Assembly: GCA_032718475.1 (NCBI GenBank)
Contig: JAUCBJ010002055.1
Span: 1-40,198, forward strand
Direction of reading: 5' to 3'
DNA: 40,198 nucleotides
DNA from: Nemertoderma westbladi
Taxonomy: Eukaryota; Xenacoelomorpha; Nemertodermatida; Nemertodermatidae
This document shows positions 20,866 through 32,025 of the stretch, piece after piece; the stretch's first letter is position 1; the number at the start of each line of letters is the position of its first letter. The notes below the pieces were generated by a model. That model saw only the letters and a list, made by a program, of their open reading frames with translations, was not told where the DNA came from and did not search any database. The position numbers and the translations under genes were made by a program.

Positions 20866-22315
20866 CAACAATATGTTTAGTGGGAATGTTAATATTAACA
20901 ATACCGTAGTTGATAATTCTAATAATAACAAGGGCACTTTTCTTACAGGAAATAATGTTTTGGTAAATAATAATAATCTTAAAATACTGGTGCGACAAAT
21001 AATTCAAATAATCTAAATAAGAATAACGCAATAAATAACAGCAGTGAACAAAATAATCTAAATAATAATGATGATCAAGGGTTGAATAATAATATAATAA
21101 ATAATGCTGGTGAAAGTAATGACGGTATAATTAATATAAACAACCGCGGAGTAAATAATTCGCCTGACGGAGGTGGACTTGCGGATAACCCCGTAAGTAT
21201 TAAAGCTTTCGCGACTTGCATAGAGAAAGCATTAATAGTTTAAAGATGCTAGAAGCACCACCATACAAACTTAATGCTTCAAATAACATCACGACCATAG
21301 CGCAGGCGCTACCGATATGGTTGAGGAATAAATGGAGAATGATCGCTTTCTCCACTCGAGAAAAGAAGGGTGCGGACGCAGAGCCGGGGTTGGAAGAGAT
21401 GTCAAACTTCCTGAACTATGAAGTGGAGCTAATATCAGATCCAGTGTACAGCAAGGAGAGTCTCGGTAAGGTGCTGAAACCGGAACACAGCCGACCTAAA
21501 CCAGAACACAGTGCTACAGATGCACTTCCAAGGGTGAAGCAATCATTGCCATATGCAACCATGCAGGGGAATACATACAAGTCCACAGAACAACTATAGT
21601 GGCTATAGAAGAAACAACACCCCTGATGCGGGTATATGCAACCAAAACAATAAACCATCCGAGTTGGACCTGGATGAAATACGCGAGACACTATACAGAG
21701 AGTGTTATAATCCAAACTACAGGTATCAGCTGCATAGAAATGGGATGCATAAGTGGGATTGCAACCAGTGGCAGAAGATCGTCGATTAGCCTATACAGGG
21801 AGATTTGGATTATGCCACAGATGCGGTGGGAGGACATAGGAAGGATAGGTGTCGAGAACATGCACCGAATTACGCTGAGACAAATTAGACTGGAGGCCAA
21901 ACAATGGCGATGAGTACTGGGAAATTTAAGAAGCAAGGAACGGTGTTACTGGGAGTGGTGCCAGTAAGGATGATGGGAGAGAACGGGCGATCGGTAACAA
22001 CACTGATGTTGATCGACAGTGGGGCAGCATTCCTGTTGACAGAAAGCTGGATAGCAGATAGGCTACAATTAAAAACAAGGTCGAGTAAGATGGCGGTCAC
22101 CACCATATCCGACAAGGATGAAATTCTTCCGATGAGATCAGGAAGGATAGGGGCTGTGACTCCCGATTCCAATTAAGGAGTGACTATAGACCCTATACGT
22201 ATTACTCAATCCATAAACATCAATGACAGGCAACCGATGAAGATCGAAGTTGAGCAATATGGCACGTGGACTCGATTGACCTGTCAACAACAGACCTCGA
22301 CATGCCGAAAGTGCC
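20862..22315 (+). pseudogene. BEL/Pao LTR element 2: gag and protease
   Basis: A second, related element. 20862-21195 encodes an Asn-rich low-complexity stretch (many AAT codons) with one frameshift near 20985. It runs into gag at 21216-21599: LKMLEAPPYKLNASNN, ALPIWLRNKW and GLEEMSNFL, clearly homologous to the 18.9-19.05 kb fragment. A zinc-knuckle region follows (about 21725-21885) with HKWDC and CHRC then GGHRKDRC in alternating frames. The aspartic protease (21904-22176) has the core LLGVVPVRMM, then LMLIDSGAAFLLTES, where Asp-Ser-Gly is the active site, and a stop at 22174-22176. The frame stays open just beyond, to about 22315, where gypsy LTR sequence begins. Several frameshifts; non-functional. 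Confidence 0.8.
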
Positions 22316-22748
22316 TCTGATATTCGGGATATCCGGAGAGAAGTCTGGAAGATACGCCGGTCCAGTATGAGGATGGGGAAGAGTGGACGGCGAGATATCT
22401 GGAGAGATGTCCGGAAGAGATGCCAGTCCGGTACAAGGATGGGGAAGAGTGGATGGTGAGATATCTGGAGAGATGTCCAGAAGAGACGCTGGTCCAATTG
22501 ATGAGTATACCGATACCAGGGTGTGGTGAACCATGATGTATGGTTCAGGAGAAGTGCAGAAGAGCGGAATAAATATGACAGGTCTCCCAGATCTAAATAT
22601 TATTCTCCATATATTCATATATGCACAGGCTGATCAATACAGTAATCCCTACCTGTACGTATAACCAGTAGGCCTACAGAAAGTAAATGTTTGCCATGCA
22701 ACACACTAAACAATATCCCTAATAAGCTAAAAGAGTAGTATTCCCACA
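22316..22748 (-). mobile_element. Ty3/gypsy 3' LTR, duplication copy 1
   Basis: Read on the minus strand the LTR starts TGTGGGAATACTACTC at 22748 and extends to about 22316. It is preceded (at 22749-22760) by an AAAGGAGG polypurine tract at the end of the internal region. It contains two to three 72-bp tandem repeats (22345-22497) that are open in several frames only because 72 is divisible by three. The same sequence recurs at about 24052-24484 and 26797-27139. Its inner end is inferred from where protease-like sequence stops. Confidence 0.7.
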
Positions 22749-23560
22749 CCTCCTTTCGAGCTCGAAGTGCGTCACTTGGCGAGCTGACAGTTTATAAGTT
22801 TGTGAGGGGGGTTAGAATCTGTCCGGGTGTCTGTGTGCCCGTTGCGGGTATTTGCGTATCGGGAAGTTTTTTACATCGTCCAGGAGTGTGCCCCAGGCGA
22901 CGCCCTTGGTCCGCTGTGCGGGTGTAGGGGTATCTGGAGTGGTGGTTGGTTCCTCATGGTTGGTCGAGGTGTCTGGAAGAAGGAACTGTCTGTTCCAGTC
23001 CAGGGTCCGTCCAGACGGCATCCGGATGGTGTACCGGCGGTTTGCCCTGGCCTCCGCGACTGTGCCAGCGCGGTCCCATCGTTTGGTAGCTGGGTTCTGT
23101 ATCCTGAGGTGGGTGCCAATGGGCAACAATGGGAGGGCTGTTGTGCCCCTATTGTAGTGGGCTGTCCGAGTCTCTTTTAGAGTCGGTGTGATCCGGATGA
23201 GTTCCGTCCGGGCCGCTTGGTGGATCTGGGCAAATATACTGTGGTGTGCCGGCACCCGCGAACGCATGGGGTGGCCGTACACCATCTTGGCCGGCGAGAG
23301 GCCACTCTCCCGAGGGCCGTTGCGGAGTTCCAGGATCCCTTCCTGGAACTTCTCACTGATGATGTTGCCTCCCATCTTGATTAGGAGGCCCTTTATGGCT
23401 TTCACGGCCGACTCCGTGTGGCGTTACCCTGGGGATACTCTGGGGATGAGGTGACGGGAGTGACGCCCCAGGCGTGGAGGAACGTTGTCAGCATTGCAGC
23501 CATGAATTAGGTACCGCCGTCCGACTGGAAACGGGTCGGTACACCATACTGGGTGAACCA
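22749..23560 (-). pseudogene. Gypsy integrase C-terminus, duplicated fragment
   Basis: Minus-strand copy of the C-terminal part of the gypsy polyprotein, identical in order to 24485-25297. It runs from just after the second integrase Asp, through the Lys-Ala-Ile-Lys region and the LPIGTHLRIQNPATKRWDR fold to the stop near 22812. A 1-base deletion near 23423 shifts the frame next to the catalytic Glu. It is a by-product of the 1.74-kb duplication. Confidence 0.85.
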
Positions 23561-23639
23561 GGTGGGAGGACATAGGAAGGATAGGTGTCGAGAACATGCA
23601 CCGAATTACGCTGAGACAAATTAGACTGGAGGCTAAACA

Positions 23640-23912
23640 ATGGCGATGAGTACTGGGAAATTTAAGAAGCAAGGAACGGTGTTACTGGGAGTGGTGCCAG
23701 TAAGGATGATGGGAGAGAACGGGCGATCGGTAACAACACTGATGTTGATCGACAGTGGGGCAGCATTCCTGTTGACAGAAAGCTGGATAGCAGATAGGCT
23801 ACAATTAAAAACAAGGTCGAGTAAGATGGCGGTCACCACCATATCCGACAAGGATGAAATTCTTCCGATGAGATCAGGAAGGATAGGGGCTGTGACTCCC
23901 GATTCCAATTAA
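23640..23912 (+). pseudogene. BEL/Pao protease, duplicated copy
   Basis: Predicted protein identical to the protease frame at 21904-22176, including the DSG active site and the stop at 23910-23912. It lacks gag upstream because it starts inside the duplication. It is not an independent gene. Confidence 0.85.
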
Positions 23913-24051
23913 GGAGTGACTATAGACCCTATACGTATTACTCAATCCATAAACATCAATGACAGGCAACCGATGAAGATCGAAGTTGAGCAATATGGCA
24001 CGTGGACTCGATTGACCTGTCAACAACAGACCTCGACATGCCGAAAGTGCC

Positions 24052-24484
24052 TCTGATATTCGGGATATCTGGAGAGAAGTCTGGAAGATACGCCGGTCCA
24101 GTATGAGGATGGGGAAGAGTGGACGGCGAGATATCTGGAGAGATGTCCGGAAGAGATGCCAGTCCGGTACAAGGATGGGGAAGAGTGGATGGTGAGATAT
24201 CTGGAGAGATGTCCAGAAGAGACGCTGGTCCAATTGATGAGTATACCGATACCAGGGTGTGGTGAACCATGATGTATGGTTCAGGAGAAGTGCAGAAGAG
24301 CGGAATAAATATGACAGGTCTCCCAGATCTAAATATTATTCTCCATATATTCATATATGCACAGGCTGATCAATACAGTAATCCCTACCTGTACGTATAA
24401 CCAGTAGGCCTACAGAAAGTAAATGTTTGCCATGCAACACACTAAACAATATCCCTAATAAGCTAAAAGAGTAGTATTCCCACA
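24052..24484 (-). mobile_element. Ty3/gypsy 3' LTR, duplication copy 2
   Basis: Second copy of the LTR at 22316-22748, offset by 1736 bp, with the same TGTGGG start and 72-bp internal repeats. It is contiguous with the longer gypsy pol fragment to its right. Confidence 0.7.
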
Positions 24485-26796
24485 CCTCCTTTCGAGCTCG
24501 AAGTGCGTCACTTGGCGAGCTGACAGTTTATAAGTTTGTGAGGGGGGTTAGAATCTGTCCGGGTGTCTGTGTGCCCGTTGAGGGTATTTGCGTATCGGGA
24601 CGTTTTTTACATCGTCCAGGGGTGTGCCCCAGGCGACGCCCTTGGTCCGCTGTGCGGGTGTAGGGGTATCTGGAGTGGTGGTTGGTTCCTCATGGTTGGT
24701 CGAGGTGTCTGGAAGAAGGAACTGTCTGTTCCAGTCCAGGGTCCGTCCAGATGGCATCCGGATGGTGTACCGGCGGTTTGCCCTGGCCTCCGCGACTGTG
24801 CCAGCGCGGTCCCATCGTTTGGTAGCTGGGTTCTGTATCCTGAGGTGGGTGCCAATGGGCAACAATGGGAGGGCTGTTGTGCCCCTATTGTAGTGGGCTG
24901 TCCGAGTCTCTTTTAGAGTCGGTGTGATCCGGACGAGTTCCGTCCGGGCCGCTTGGTGGATCTGGGCAAATATACTGTGGTGTGCCGGCACCCGCGAACG
25001 CATGGGGTGGCCGTACACCATCTTGGCCAGCGAGAGGCCACTCTCCCGAGGGCCGTTGTGGAGTTCCAGGATCCCTTCCTGGAACTTCTCACTGATGATG
25101 TTGCCTCCCATCTTGATTAGGAGGCCCTTTATGGCTTTCACGGCCGACTCCGTGTGGCCGTTACCCTGGGGATACTCTGGGGATGAGGTGACGGGAGTGA
25201 CACCCCAGGCGTGGAGGAACGTTGTCAGCATTGCAGCCATGAATTAGGTACTGCCGTCCGACTGGAAACGGGTCGGTACACCATACTGGGTGAACCAGGT
25301 CCGGAGGGCGTCGACCGTCCGGGGTGCAGTGGGTGCGGACGGGAATGAGTATACATCCGGCCACCCAGAGTAACGGTCGCCCACAACGATTTAGTGGCTC
25401 CCTCCCGACTGGAAGAAATCGGCAGATTTATACTCGAATGGACGTGTGGGCTGTGGTTCCTCGATCATGGGTTCCTGGGCCAGACTGGCCCGTTGCGTGA
25501 GGCAGTCGCTACAGCTGGCGACTGTTGTCTGGACACCGTTGCTCATGCCCGGCCAGTAGACGCACTGGCAGGCACGAAGCAGGGTTTTCTCCACCCCCTG
25601 GTGGGACGAGTGGAGGTGGGCTAGGGTGGTCCTTTGCGCCGCTGCAGGTATCACAATGTGCCGCCCATGTAGGATGAGGTCCCGATCGGTGGTCAGTACG
25701 TCCCTGACTGACCAATAGATCTGGACGGCTGGGTCCGACCGGGTGGATTCCGGAAATCCTGCTTCCACCGCGCGGAGCAGGGCCATATAGCCGGGGTCGT
25801 CCCGGGCTTCCTTGGAGAGAGCCTCCAGTACTGGATCGGCGAGGTGCTCAGCGAGTGGGCCAGTAATTTTTGCGGCAGTTTGCGCTGTAATGGCGCATAG
25901 GTAGTTCGCCATGTCGCTGTCGTCAACGAGGTCATCCTGCGTCGGGTCGTCGACGGGAGCGCGGGATAAGGCATCGGGGATGGCATGGTCTTTCCCCTTC
26001 CTCCAGGTGGTAGTAAACTGGTAGCCGGCCAGTTTGCTTTTGAGCTGCTGGAGGCGCCTGTTGTCAGTCGCGTCGATGGTGTATTTGTCGAGGATGGTCA
26101 CCTGCGGTTTATGGTCCACGATCAGTTCGAAGTGTGGGAGGCCGAGCAGAAAGAGGCGACATTTCTGGACCGCCCCTGCGACGGCTAGCAGCTCCATCTC
26201 CACCATCGCGTACCTGGACTCCGTCTCCGTGGTGAAGTGTGAACCAAACTCCACCAGTCTCTAGGTCTCTCTGTGGAGCTGGAGTAGTGCATATCCCAGT
26301 CCCTTGAGTCGCGATGCGTCAGTGACCAGCTGAGTGGCAAGGGATGGGTCAAATGGTGCGAGGACGGGCGGGGTTGTGAGTGCCCGTTTTGTCGCCTGGA
26401 AAGCTCGCTCGTGGTCGCTTGTCCAGATGAATGTCGACTTGGTGCTGACTAGTGGACGGAAAGGTGACATGGCCGAGGCAATCTCGCCAGAAAATGGAGC
26501 CAGCTGTTCCACGAGCCCCACGAAACTCCGGAGATCCGTGATGTTCCCCGGACGAGGGAAGGAAGCGATGGCACTGAGCATGGCTGGATCAGTTGCGTAT
26601 GCCGTCTGAGCCAATCAGGTACCCAGCGAATTTCACCTTGCTCTGAGCGAACTGGATTTTACCCGGGAGTAGGGTGATCCCATGGGTCCGGCACCTCTCT
26701 AGGAACCGCCGCATGTTGCACATGTGCTCCTCCATAGTGTCGCTATAGATGAGCACATCGTCCACAACCTTGATGAGGTTGGGCAGTCCCTGAAGG
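24485..26796 (-). pseudogene. Ty3/gypsy pol: RT end, RNase H, integrase
   Basis: Read 26796 to 24548. The RT part begins mid-domain with LPNLIKVVDDVLIYS, which carries the Asp-Asp pair. A frameshift near 26610 leads to [28 protein letters not shown] and the RNase H start ([17 protein letters not shown]). After a stop near 26260 come RNase H (YAMVEMELLAVAGAVQKCR, LIVDHKPQ, HAIPDALSRAP) and the integrase His/Cys zinc region (HLHSSHQG, CSDC). The integrase core carries its Asp, Asp and Glu (GDRYSGW, FQSDGS, GHTESAV), broken by TAA codons near 25391 and 25243. The C-terminal domain ends at 24548. Gag, protease and the first half of RT are missing. The order RT-RNase H-integrase identifies Ty3/gypsy. 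Confidence 0.93.
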
Positions 26797-27139
26797 AATG
26801 TCCGGAAGAGACGCCAGTCTGGTACGAGGATGGGGAAGAGTGGACGGTGAGATATCCGGAGAGATGTCCAGAAGATAGGCTGGTCCAATTGATGAGTATA
26901 CCGATACCAGGGTGTGGTGAACCATGATGTATGGTTCAGGAGAAGAGCAGAAGAGCGGAATAAATATGACAGGTCTCCCAGATCTAAATATTATTTTCCA
27001 TATATTCATATATGCACAGGCTGATCAATACGGTTATCCCTACCTGTACGTATAACCAGTAGGCCTACACAAAGTAAATGTTTGCCATGCAACGCACTAA
27101 ACAATATCCCTAATAAGCTAAAAGAGTAGTATTCCCACA
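26797..27139 (-). mobile_element. Ty3/gypsy 5' LTR, truncated
   Basis: A third, more diverged copy of the LTR. Its outer TGTGGG end is at 27139, followed by a different flank (CAGGGGGATTG), which is what a 5' LTR at the right end of a minus-strand element should look like. It is joined directly to mid-RT sequence at about 26797. The inner LTR end, primer site, gag and protease were therefore deleted. It differs from the 3' LTR at several positions by eye, so the insertion is not very young. Confidence 0.65.
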
Positions 27140-27915
27140 CAGGGGGATTGAATAAGAAGATATGGAGAAAAGGAAGAAACATAAGAAGGTTGATCCAAAG
27201 GGAGAGGAGCCGATGATGAAGGGTGATGGAAACTGGGAAATTAGAGGAGATGTGTTAAACACGGGGTTGGCAGAGTGCGAGGGGTGTTAGCACATTTGAT
27301 AAAATATGTTCTTTCACTCTCAATTTTTATATATTGTGACTTCTTTCTGTTACTTAAAAAACCATTCAAAAATGAAGGCAAAATGTCCAGTCTGATACAA
27401 TGAACAGAGTTGCACTAGTGTACCTGTCACCGAGGGCCACTCACTGTATGTGTTTATTTAAACTTTCTCCCTTCGATGTATTGATTTGCTCTATATTTCA
27501 TTTAGTTCGGTACGGTATTTGATTATCTATTGTATTTAACTGAGATATGATACCGGGAGGGTGTGGCAACACAGTATAACAAGCAAATGATTAATTATGT
27601 AAGGACTCAAGTCTGGTGATTGTGTTTCCCTTTAGGGGAAACGTATTGTAACAAGTCTTTGGTCTCATTATATTGATATCACTACATACAGTATTCAATT
27701 TATGACAACTCTCAATCGTGATGTAATTAATAATAAGAGCTTTGCTTATATTAATGGTTTGAAATATCGCCATATATTATTTATTTAGTAAGTCAGAGAT
27801 ATGACAACACATAAATCTGATACAATTGTCCAGATTATCACTGATACTTAATTACAGCAACCCACCTGTTGTGGCGCGTGTAAAACTTCCTTGATTCTGT
27901 AATATCGGCGATATA
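27140..27915. other. No recognised gene
   Basis: 27140-27290 is purine-rich and may be the right-hand flank of the host BEL/Pao element. The remainder is AT-rich without supported frames. Confidence 0.4.
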
Positions 27916-28811
27916 TTAACCCTATTAGTACCGGGCTATAAAATGTTGTACAAATACCGGGGGGGGGGGGGGGGGGGTCATATTGACCCCCCCCCCCCTC
28001 CCTCTAAAATCTATAAATATTTACGAAAACGTCTGATTTTTTGTTTGTACGTAGGTATCACTTGTCTGGATCCGACCGAAAAAAAAAAATTTCGAAAAAA
28101 TGTACTGGGGTGGTTATATTGCAGCACCAAAATTACAAGTAGTGCACAATTTTCACAAAATTTGAAAGTTACATTTTCGGCTAATTATTTTTTAATACAG
28201 GTTTTTTGGGGTGCAAAATACATTGGAAAATATTTAAAAATGATATGATTACTATAAATGGCTGTTTAGTCCTCTCTGCGTAGGAAAAAAATGGAAAAAA
28301 CAAGTAACCAGCACTTTTCAGTTAGAACACAAAATTTTTAATTCACTTATACGATGCTATAAATTCACATTTTCAGGTTTTCGAGGGCGCTGATTCTAAT
28401 GGAATACATTTTTAATATGCCAGATCATTGCTACTTGTATTTTTCGGCGTAATTTGGCAAATTTTGGTGCTAGCACCAAATTTCGTACCTATCACCAAAA
28501 AGTACAAGTTTGCGATGTCCAGTGCTGTTTTTATTGATTCCATCGGATTCAGGACCCTCATAAACCCGTATAACGCAAGAAACAAGGTGATACTATCTAC
28601 TTATCAATTTGCATATTTTCCAAAATTTGGTGCTGGCACAACAATTTTCACCCACCGGCGAAAAATACAAGTTTGAGAACTCTTATGAAATTTTTACTGA
28701 TTCCATTGAATTCAGAACCATCACAAACCCGTATAACGCAAGAAACAAGGTGACACAATCAATTGATATATTTGATGGTTTTCAAAATTTGGGGCTAGCA
28801 CCAAATTTTGC
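27916..28811 (+). mobile_element. TTAA element copy 1, 3'-truncated
   Basis: Starts with TTAA followed by CCCTATTAGTACCGGG, exactly as copy 2 at 30458. A G19 run, the word GGGGTCATATTGACCCC and a C12 run follow (27959-27998). It stays collinear with copy 2 for about 0.9 kb and loses similarity near 28811, inside one of the internal repeats. Its right terminus is missing. No transposase is encoded. Confidence 0.8.
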
Positions 28812-29134
28812 GCGTAAATGCACCAAATGAGCGTAAGCGGTATGGCTCCCATGCTATGGTCTAGAGCGTACATGGTACGCTTCTATTTCTTACTGTTCTT
28901 ATGGGTGAGCTATCAGTCCGAAGCCACTTTCTGGCAATCTGTGGGGCGAGCCACGAAGTGAGTGAGCCTTAGCGTAGTGGTACCATTAATCAACCTGTCG
29001 TTCTGTCGTGTTCAATTTTAAACGTTAATAACTCGGCCAATCTTTGATGAAATCTATCCAAACTTGGTACACATGTTGTTTGGCAAAAATTTAGAAATTT
29101 TCCAAGTAGAATTTTCGTGTGGCCTTCGAGAAGC
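28812..29134. other. Unassigned sequence between two elements
   Basis: No gene found. Contains GGGGCGAGCCACGAAGTGAG, a word of the type often seen in repeats, but no copy elsewhere in the window confirms it. Confidence 0.35.
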
Positions 29135-30449
29135 TAAGATAATAGCATTTAATTAGTTAATTAAGTTGATTACGGTGAAAACACCATTTTCAACCTGCCT
29201 TTTAAAGGAAATTAATTGTTTTACAGTATAAGATTTAAATAATTATACTTAAAAATTATACAGATGTAATCCACATACGCCATTCTATTATAGTTTTTAA
29301 TTTGTTCAAGTGATTTGCTTTAATAATTGTGTCTTTAATAGATCTAAAGTAATTAAAACGGCATAAAAATTCTAAAATAAAAATTTTAAATATAAATTTT
29401 CGCTGCAGCTTTAAGAGTGTACATTGATTTAATATTATTTCAATACTCATATTACTACATCGGCATAAGATGCGTTGGCGTTGTATCATACATCTCCACA
29501 TATCACACATCTCCACATAGATGTATCAGCAGTTACTCGCACAGTTTCGAAACTTCGCATAGTTATAACTGTATAAAGATCGTCAGTCTGCGTTTAGGAA
29601 AAATATTTTATGACAAAACAGGACAAGCGACGAGCACAACGAGGCTTATAAAGAAGACGAGTACTGCATTGACTAAATTATTATATAAACCACCTGGCTT
29701 CACACATTGATCGCATCCCTAGTTATTATTATTATAAAGAGCGTCAGCCTGCGTTTAAGAAATATATTTAAATACAAAACAGGACGAACGCAAAGAGGCT
29801 TATAATGAAAACGAGTACTGCGTTTATTATATTCCTATAAACCACCTGGCTTTGCATATTGAACGTGCGATTGGAAATAAGTTCGTGCTACCCTTCCGTG
29901 GGTGGTAGATGTCGCGGTTATGTATTGGTGGGTGGGGGGATGGGGGGGGGGGGGGGAGATTATAAAAGGGGTGAACACGTACTGTCCCCCTTTCTTTGAT
30001 TGATTGGTGGTGTGGGTAAATTTCTCAAAACCTGATTTTGTGATACAGTCGCTCAATTTTAATTTGTATCTCATAACTGGGCCTCGTGCTGCGCGAAGGC
30101 CCCACGAACGTGTAATTACCCGTTGCCAAGTAGTGCTGAGGTGGTTGGACTATGGTTCCCAGCAGCGCCAGCAGATAGGCTAGGCAATATGAATGAGTAT
30201 AGAGATACGGTGGCATTTTGATAAATTAATTACGTTTAGATAAATTAAAAACGCATTTCTTAAAGCAAATCACTTGAACTAATTAAAGACTATAATAGAA
30301 TGGTGTATGGGCATTACAGCTGTATAACTTTTAAGTATAATTATTTAAATCTTATACTAGAAAGTAATTAATAATCCTTTAAGAGGCAGGTTGAAATTGC
30401 TGATTTTACCCTAATCAACTTAATTAACTAATTAACTGCTATTATCTTA
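29135..30449. mobile_element. 1.3-kb element with about 220-bp terminal inverted repeats
   Basis: The left arm (about 29135-29375) and right arm (about 30225-30449) are reverse complements at roughly 85-90% by eye. Examples are GCAGGTTGAAAT near 30391 against its complement near 29197, and TAGTTCAAGTGATTTGC-type sequence near 29305. Both outer ends are TAAGATAATAGC reading inward, and TA at each side would suit a TA-duplicating superfamily. The interior has a direct repeat with a 161-bp offset (29572 and 29733), a G15 run at 29942-29956, and no transposase frame, so it looks non-autonomous. Confidence 0.75.
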
Positions 30450-30457
30450 CACCTAGG

Positions 30458-32025
30458 TTAACCCTATTAGTACCGGGCTATAAAATGTTGTACAAATACC
30501 GGGGGGGGGGGGGGAGGGGTCATATTGACCCCCCCCTCTAAAATCTACAAATATTTACGAAAACGTCTGATTTTTTGTTTGTACGTAGGTATCACTTGTC
30601 TGGATCCGACCGAAAAAATTTTTTTTCGGAAAAATGTACTGGGGTGGTTATATTGCAGCACCAAAATTACAAGTAGTGCACAATTTTCACAAAATTTGAA
30701 AGTTACATTTTCGGCTAATTATTTTTCAATACAGGTTTTCTGGGGTGGAAAATACATTTGAAAATATTTAAAAATGATATGATTACTATAAATGGCTGTT
30801 TAGTCCTCTCTGCTTAGGAAAAAAATGAAAAAAACAAGTAACCAGCACTTTTCAGTTAGAACACAAAATTTTTAATTCACTTATACGATGCTATAAATTC
30901 ACATTTTCAGGTTTTCGAGGGCGCTGATTCTAATGGAATACATTTCTAATATGCCAGATCATTGCTACTTGTATTTTTCGGCGTAATTTGGGAAATTGTG
31001 GTGCTAGCACCAAATTTCGTACCCATCACCAAAAAGTACAAGTTTGCAATGTCCAGTGCTGTTTTTATTGATTCCAGCGGATTCAGGACCCTCATAAACC
31101 CGTATAACGCAAGAAACAAGGTGATACTATCTACTTATCAATTGGCATATTTTCCAAAATTTGGTGCTGGCACAACAATTTTCACCCACCGGCCAAAAAT
31201 ACAAGTTTGAGAACTCTTATGAAATTTTTACTGATTCCCTTGAATTCAGAACCATCACAAACCCGTATAACGCAAGAAACAAGGTGACACAATCAATTGA
31301 TATATTTGATGGTTTTCAAAATTTGGTGCTAGCAGCACATTTTGCACCCACATCCGAAAAATACAAGTTTGAGATGTCTAGTTCGATAATTATATTTTCC
31401 ATTAAATTTAGAACAGCCATAAACCTCTAAAACGCAAGAAATAAATTGTCACAAGCAATTTTATATATTGAATGGATTTTCAAAATTTCGTGCTAGCACC
31501 AAAATTTGCTCACAGCACCGAAAAATACAAGTTTGATACGCTTGGTGCAACTCGTATATATTTCATCGAATCCAGAACCCCAAAAAACCCCAATTTAACC
31601 CCAAACAATCAATTTACAAAATTGACTTATTTCAAAATTTGGTGCTGGCACCAAAATTTGGCCCCCATCGAAAAAAACAAGTTTGAAATTTCTAAATCAA
31701 TTTATATGAATTCCATCCAATTTCTAACACCAAAAAACCGGTGTAAATCAAAAATAGAGATATTTGTTACAATTCATATTTAATGAAATGTAATTTTAAA
31801 AAAACGTCTCAAAAAAGTGCCAAAAGTAGGGTTAAAAAATGGTGCTATAACTCGAAAAGTACCCAATATTTTTGAAAACGGTTTTCACTACCATGAAGAC
31901 AATAGATTTTTAATAAAATTCATAAAATTTCAGATTCCCAACTGCGTTTGTTTCAGAATTATAATAAAAAAACCACGGGGGGGGGGTCATATTGACCCCC
32001 CCCCCCCCGGGTTTAATAGGGTTAA
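30458..32025 (+). mobile_element. TTAA-flanked element copy 2, complete, 1560 bp
   Basis: Bounded by TTAA at 30458-30461 and 32022-32025. The element starts CCCTATTA and ends TAATAGGG, so the termini are inverted, with a further CCGGG match inside. TTAA duplication and CCC..GGG ends are hallmarks of piggyBac-type transposition. Near both ends (30516-30532 and about 31983-31999) lies GGGGTCATATTGACCCC inside long G and C runs, able to form a strong hairpin. The interior has at least five degenerate direct repeats of about 150-166 bp. Several carry the palindrome TTTGGTGCTAGCACCAAA or a variant, followed by TACAAGTTTGA. Short plus-strand frames in the repeats resemble each other but are broken, and no transposase is present. 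Confidence 0.82.

Larger units (their letters stand above)
21825..25297 (+). repeat. 1.74-kb direct tandem duplication
   Basis: Copy 1 (21825-23560) and copy 2 (23561-25297) are collinear with an offset of 1736 bp. Only about ten differences are visible, including one extra C in copy 2 near 25160. Each copy contains the BEL/Pao protease, the gypsy 3' LTR and the gypsy integrase C-terminal region. At the junction (23558-23566) gypsy sequence jumps back to protease sequence over a shared GGT. The nested arrangement therefore existed before the duplication. Confidence 0.95.

Noticed and set aside
22220-22618. Repeated peptide frames over 72-bp units (both strands), such as DGEEW..RYLERCPEE
   Set aside because: The units fall inside sequence that behaves as the gypsy LTR (polypurine tract next to a TGTGGG start, three copies). 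The period of 72 keeps frames open without selection.
22827-23180. Long plus-strand ORFs at 22.8-23.5, 24.5-25.3 and 25.4-26.6 kb
   Set aside because: Antisense shadows of the gypsy integrase and RNase H coding strand, which carries the recognisable motifs.
27928-28248. Plus-strand frames in the TTAA elements as a protein with repeats
   Set aside because: Frames are short, broken by stops between repeats in both copies, and similarity follows the DNA repeat; no conserved domain is visible.
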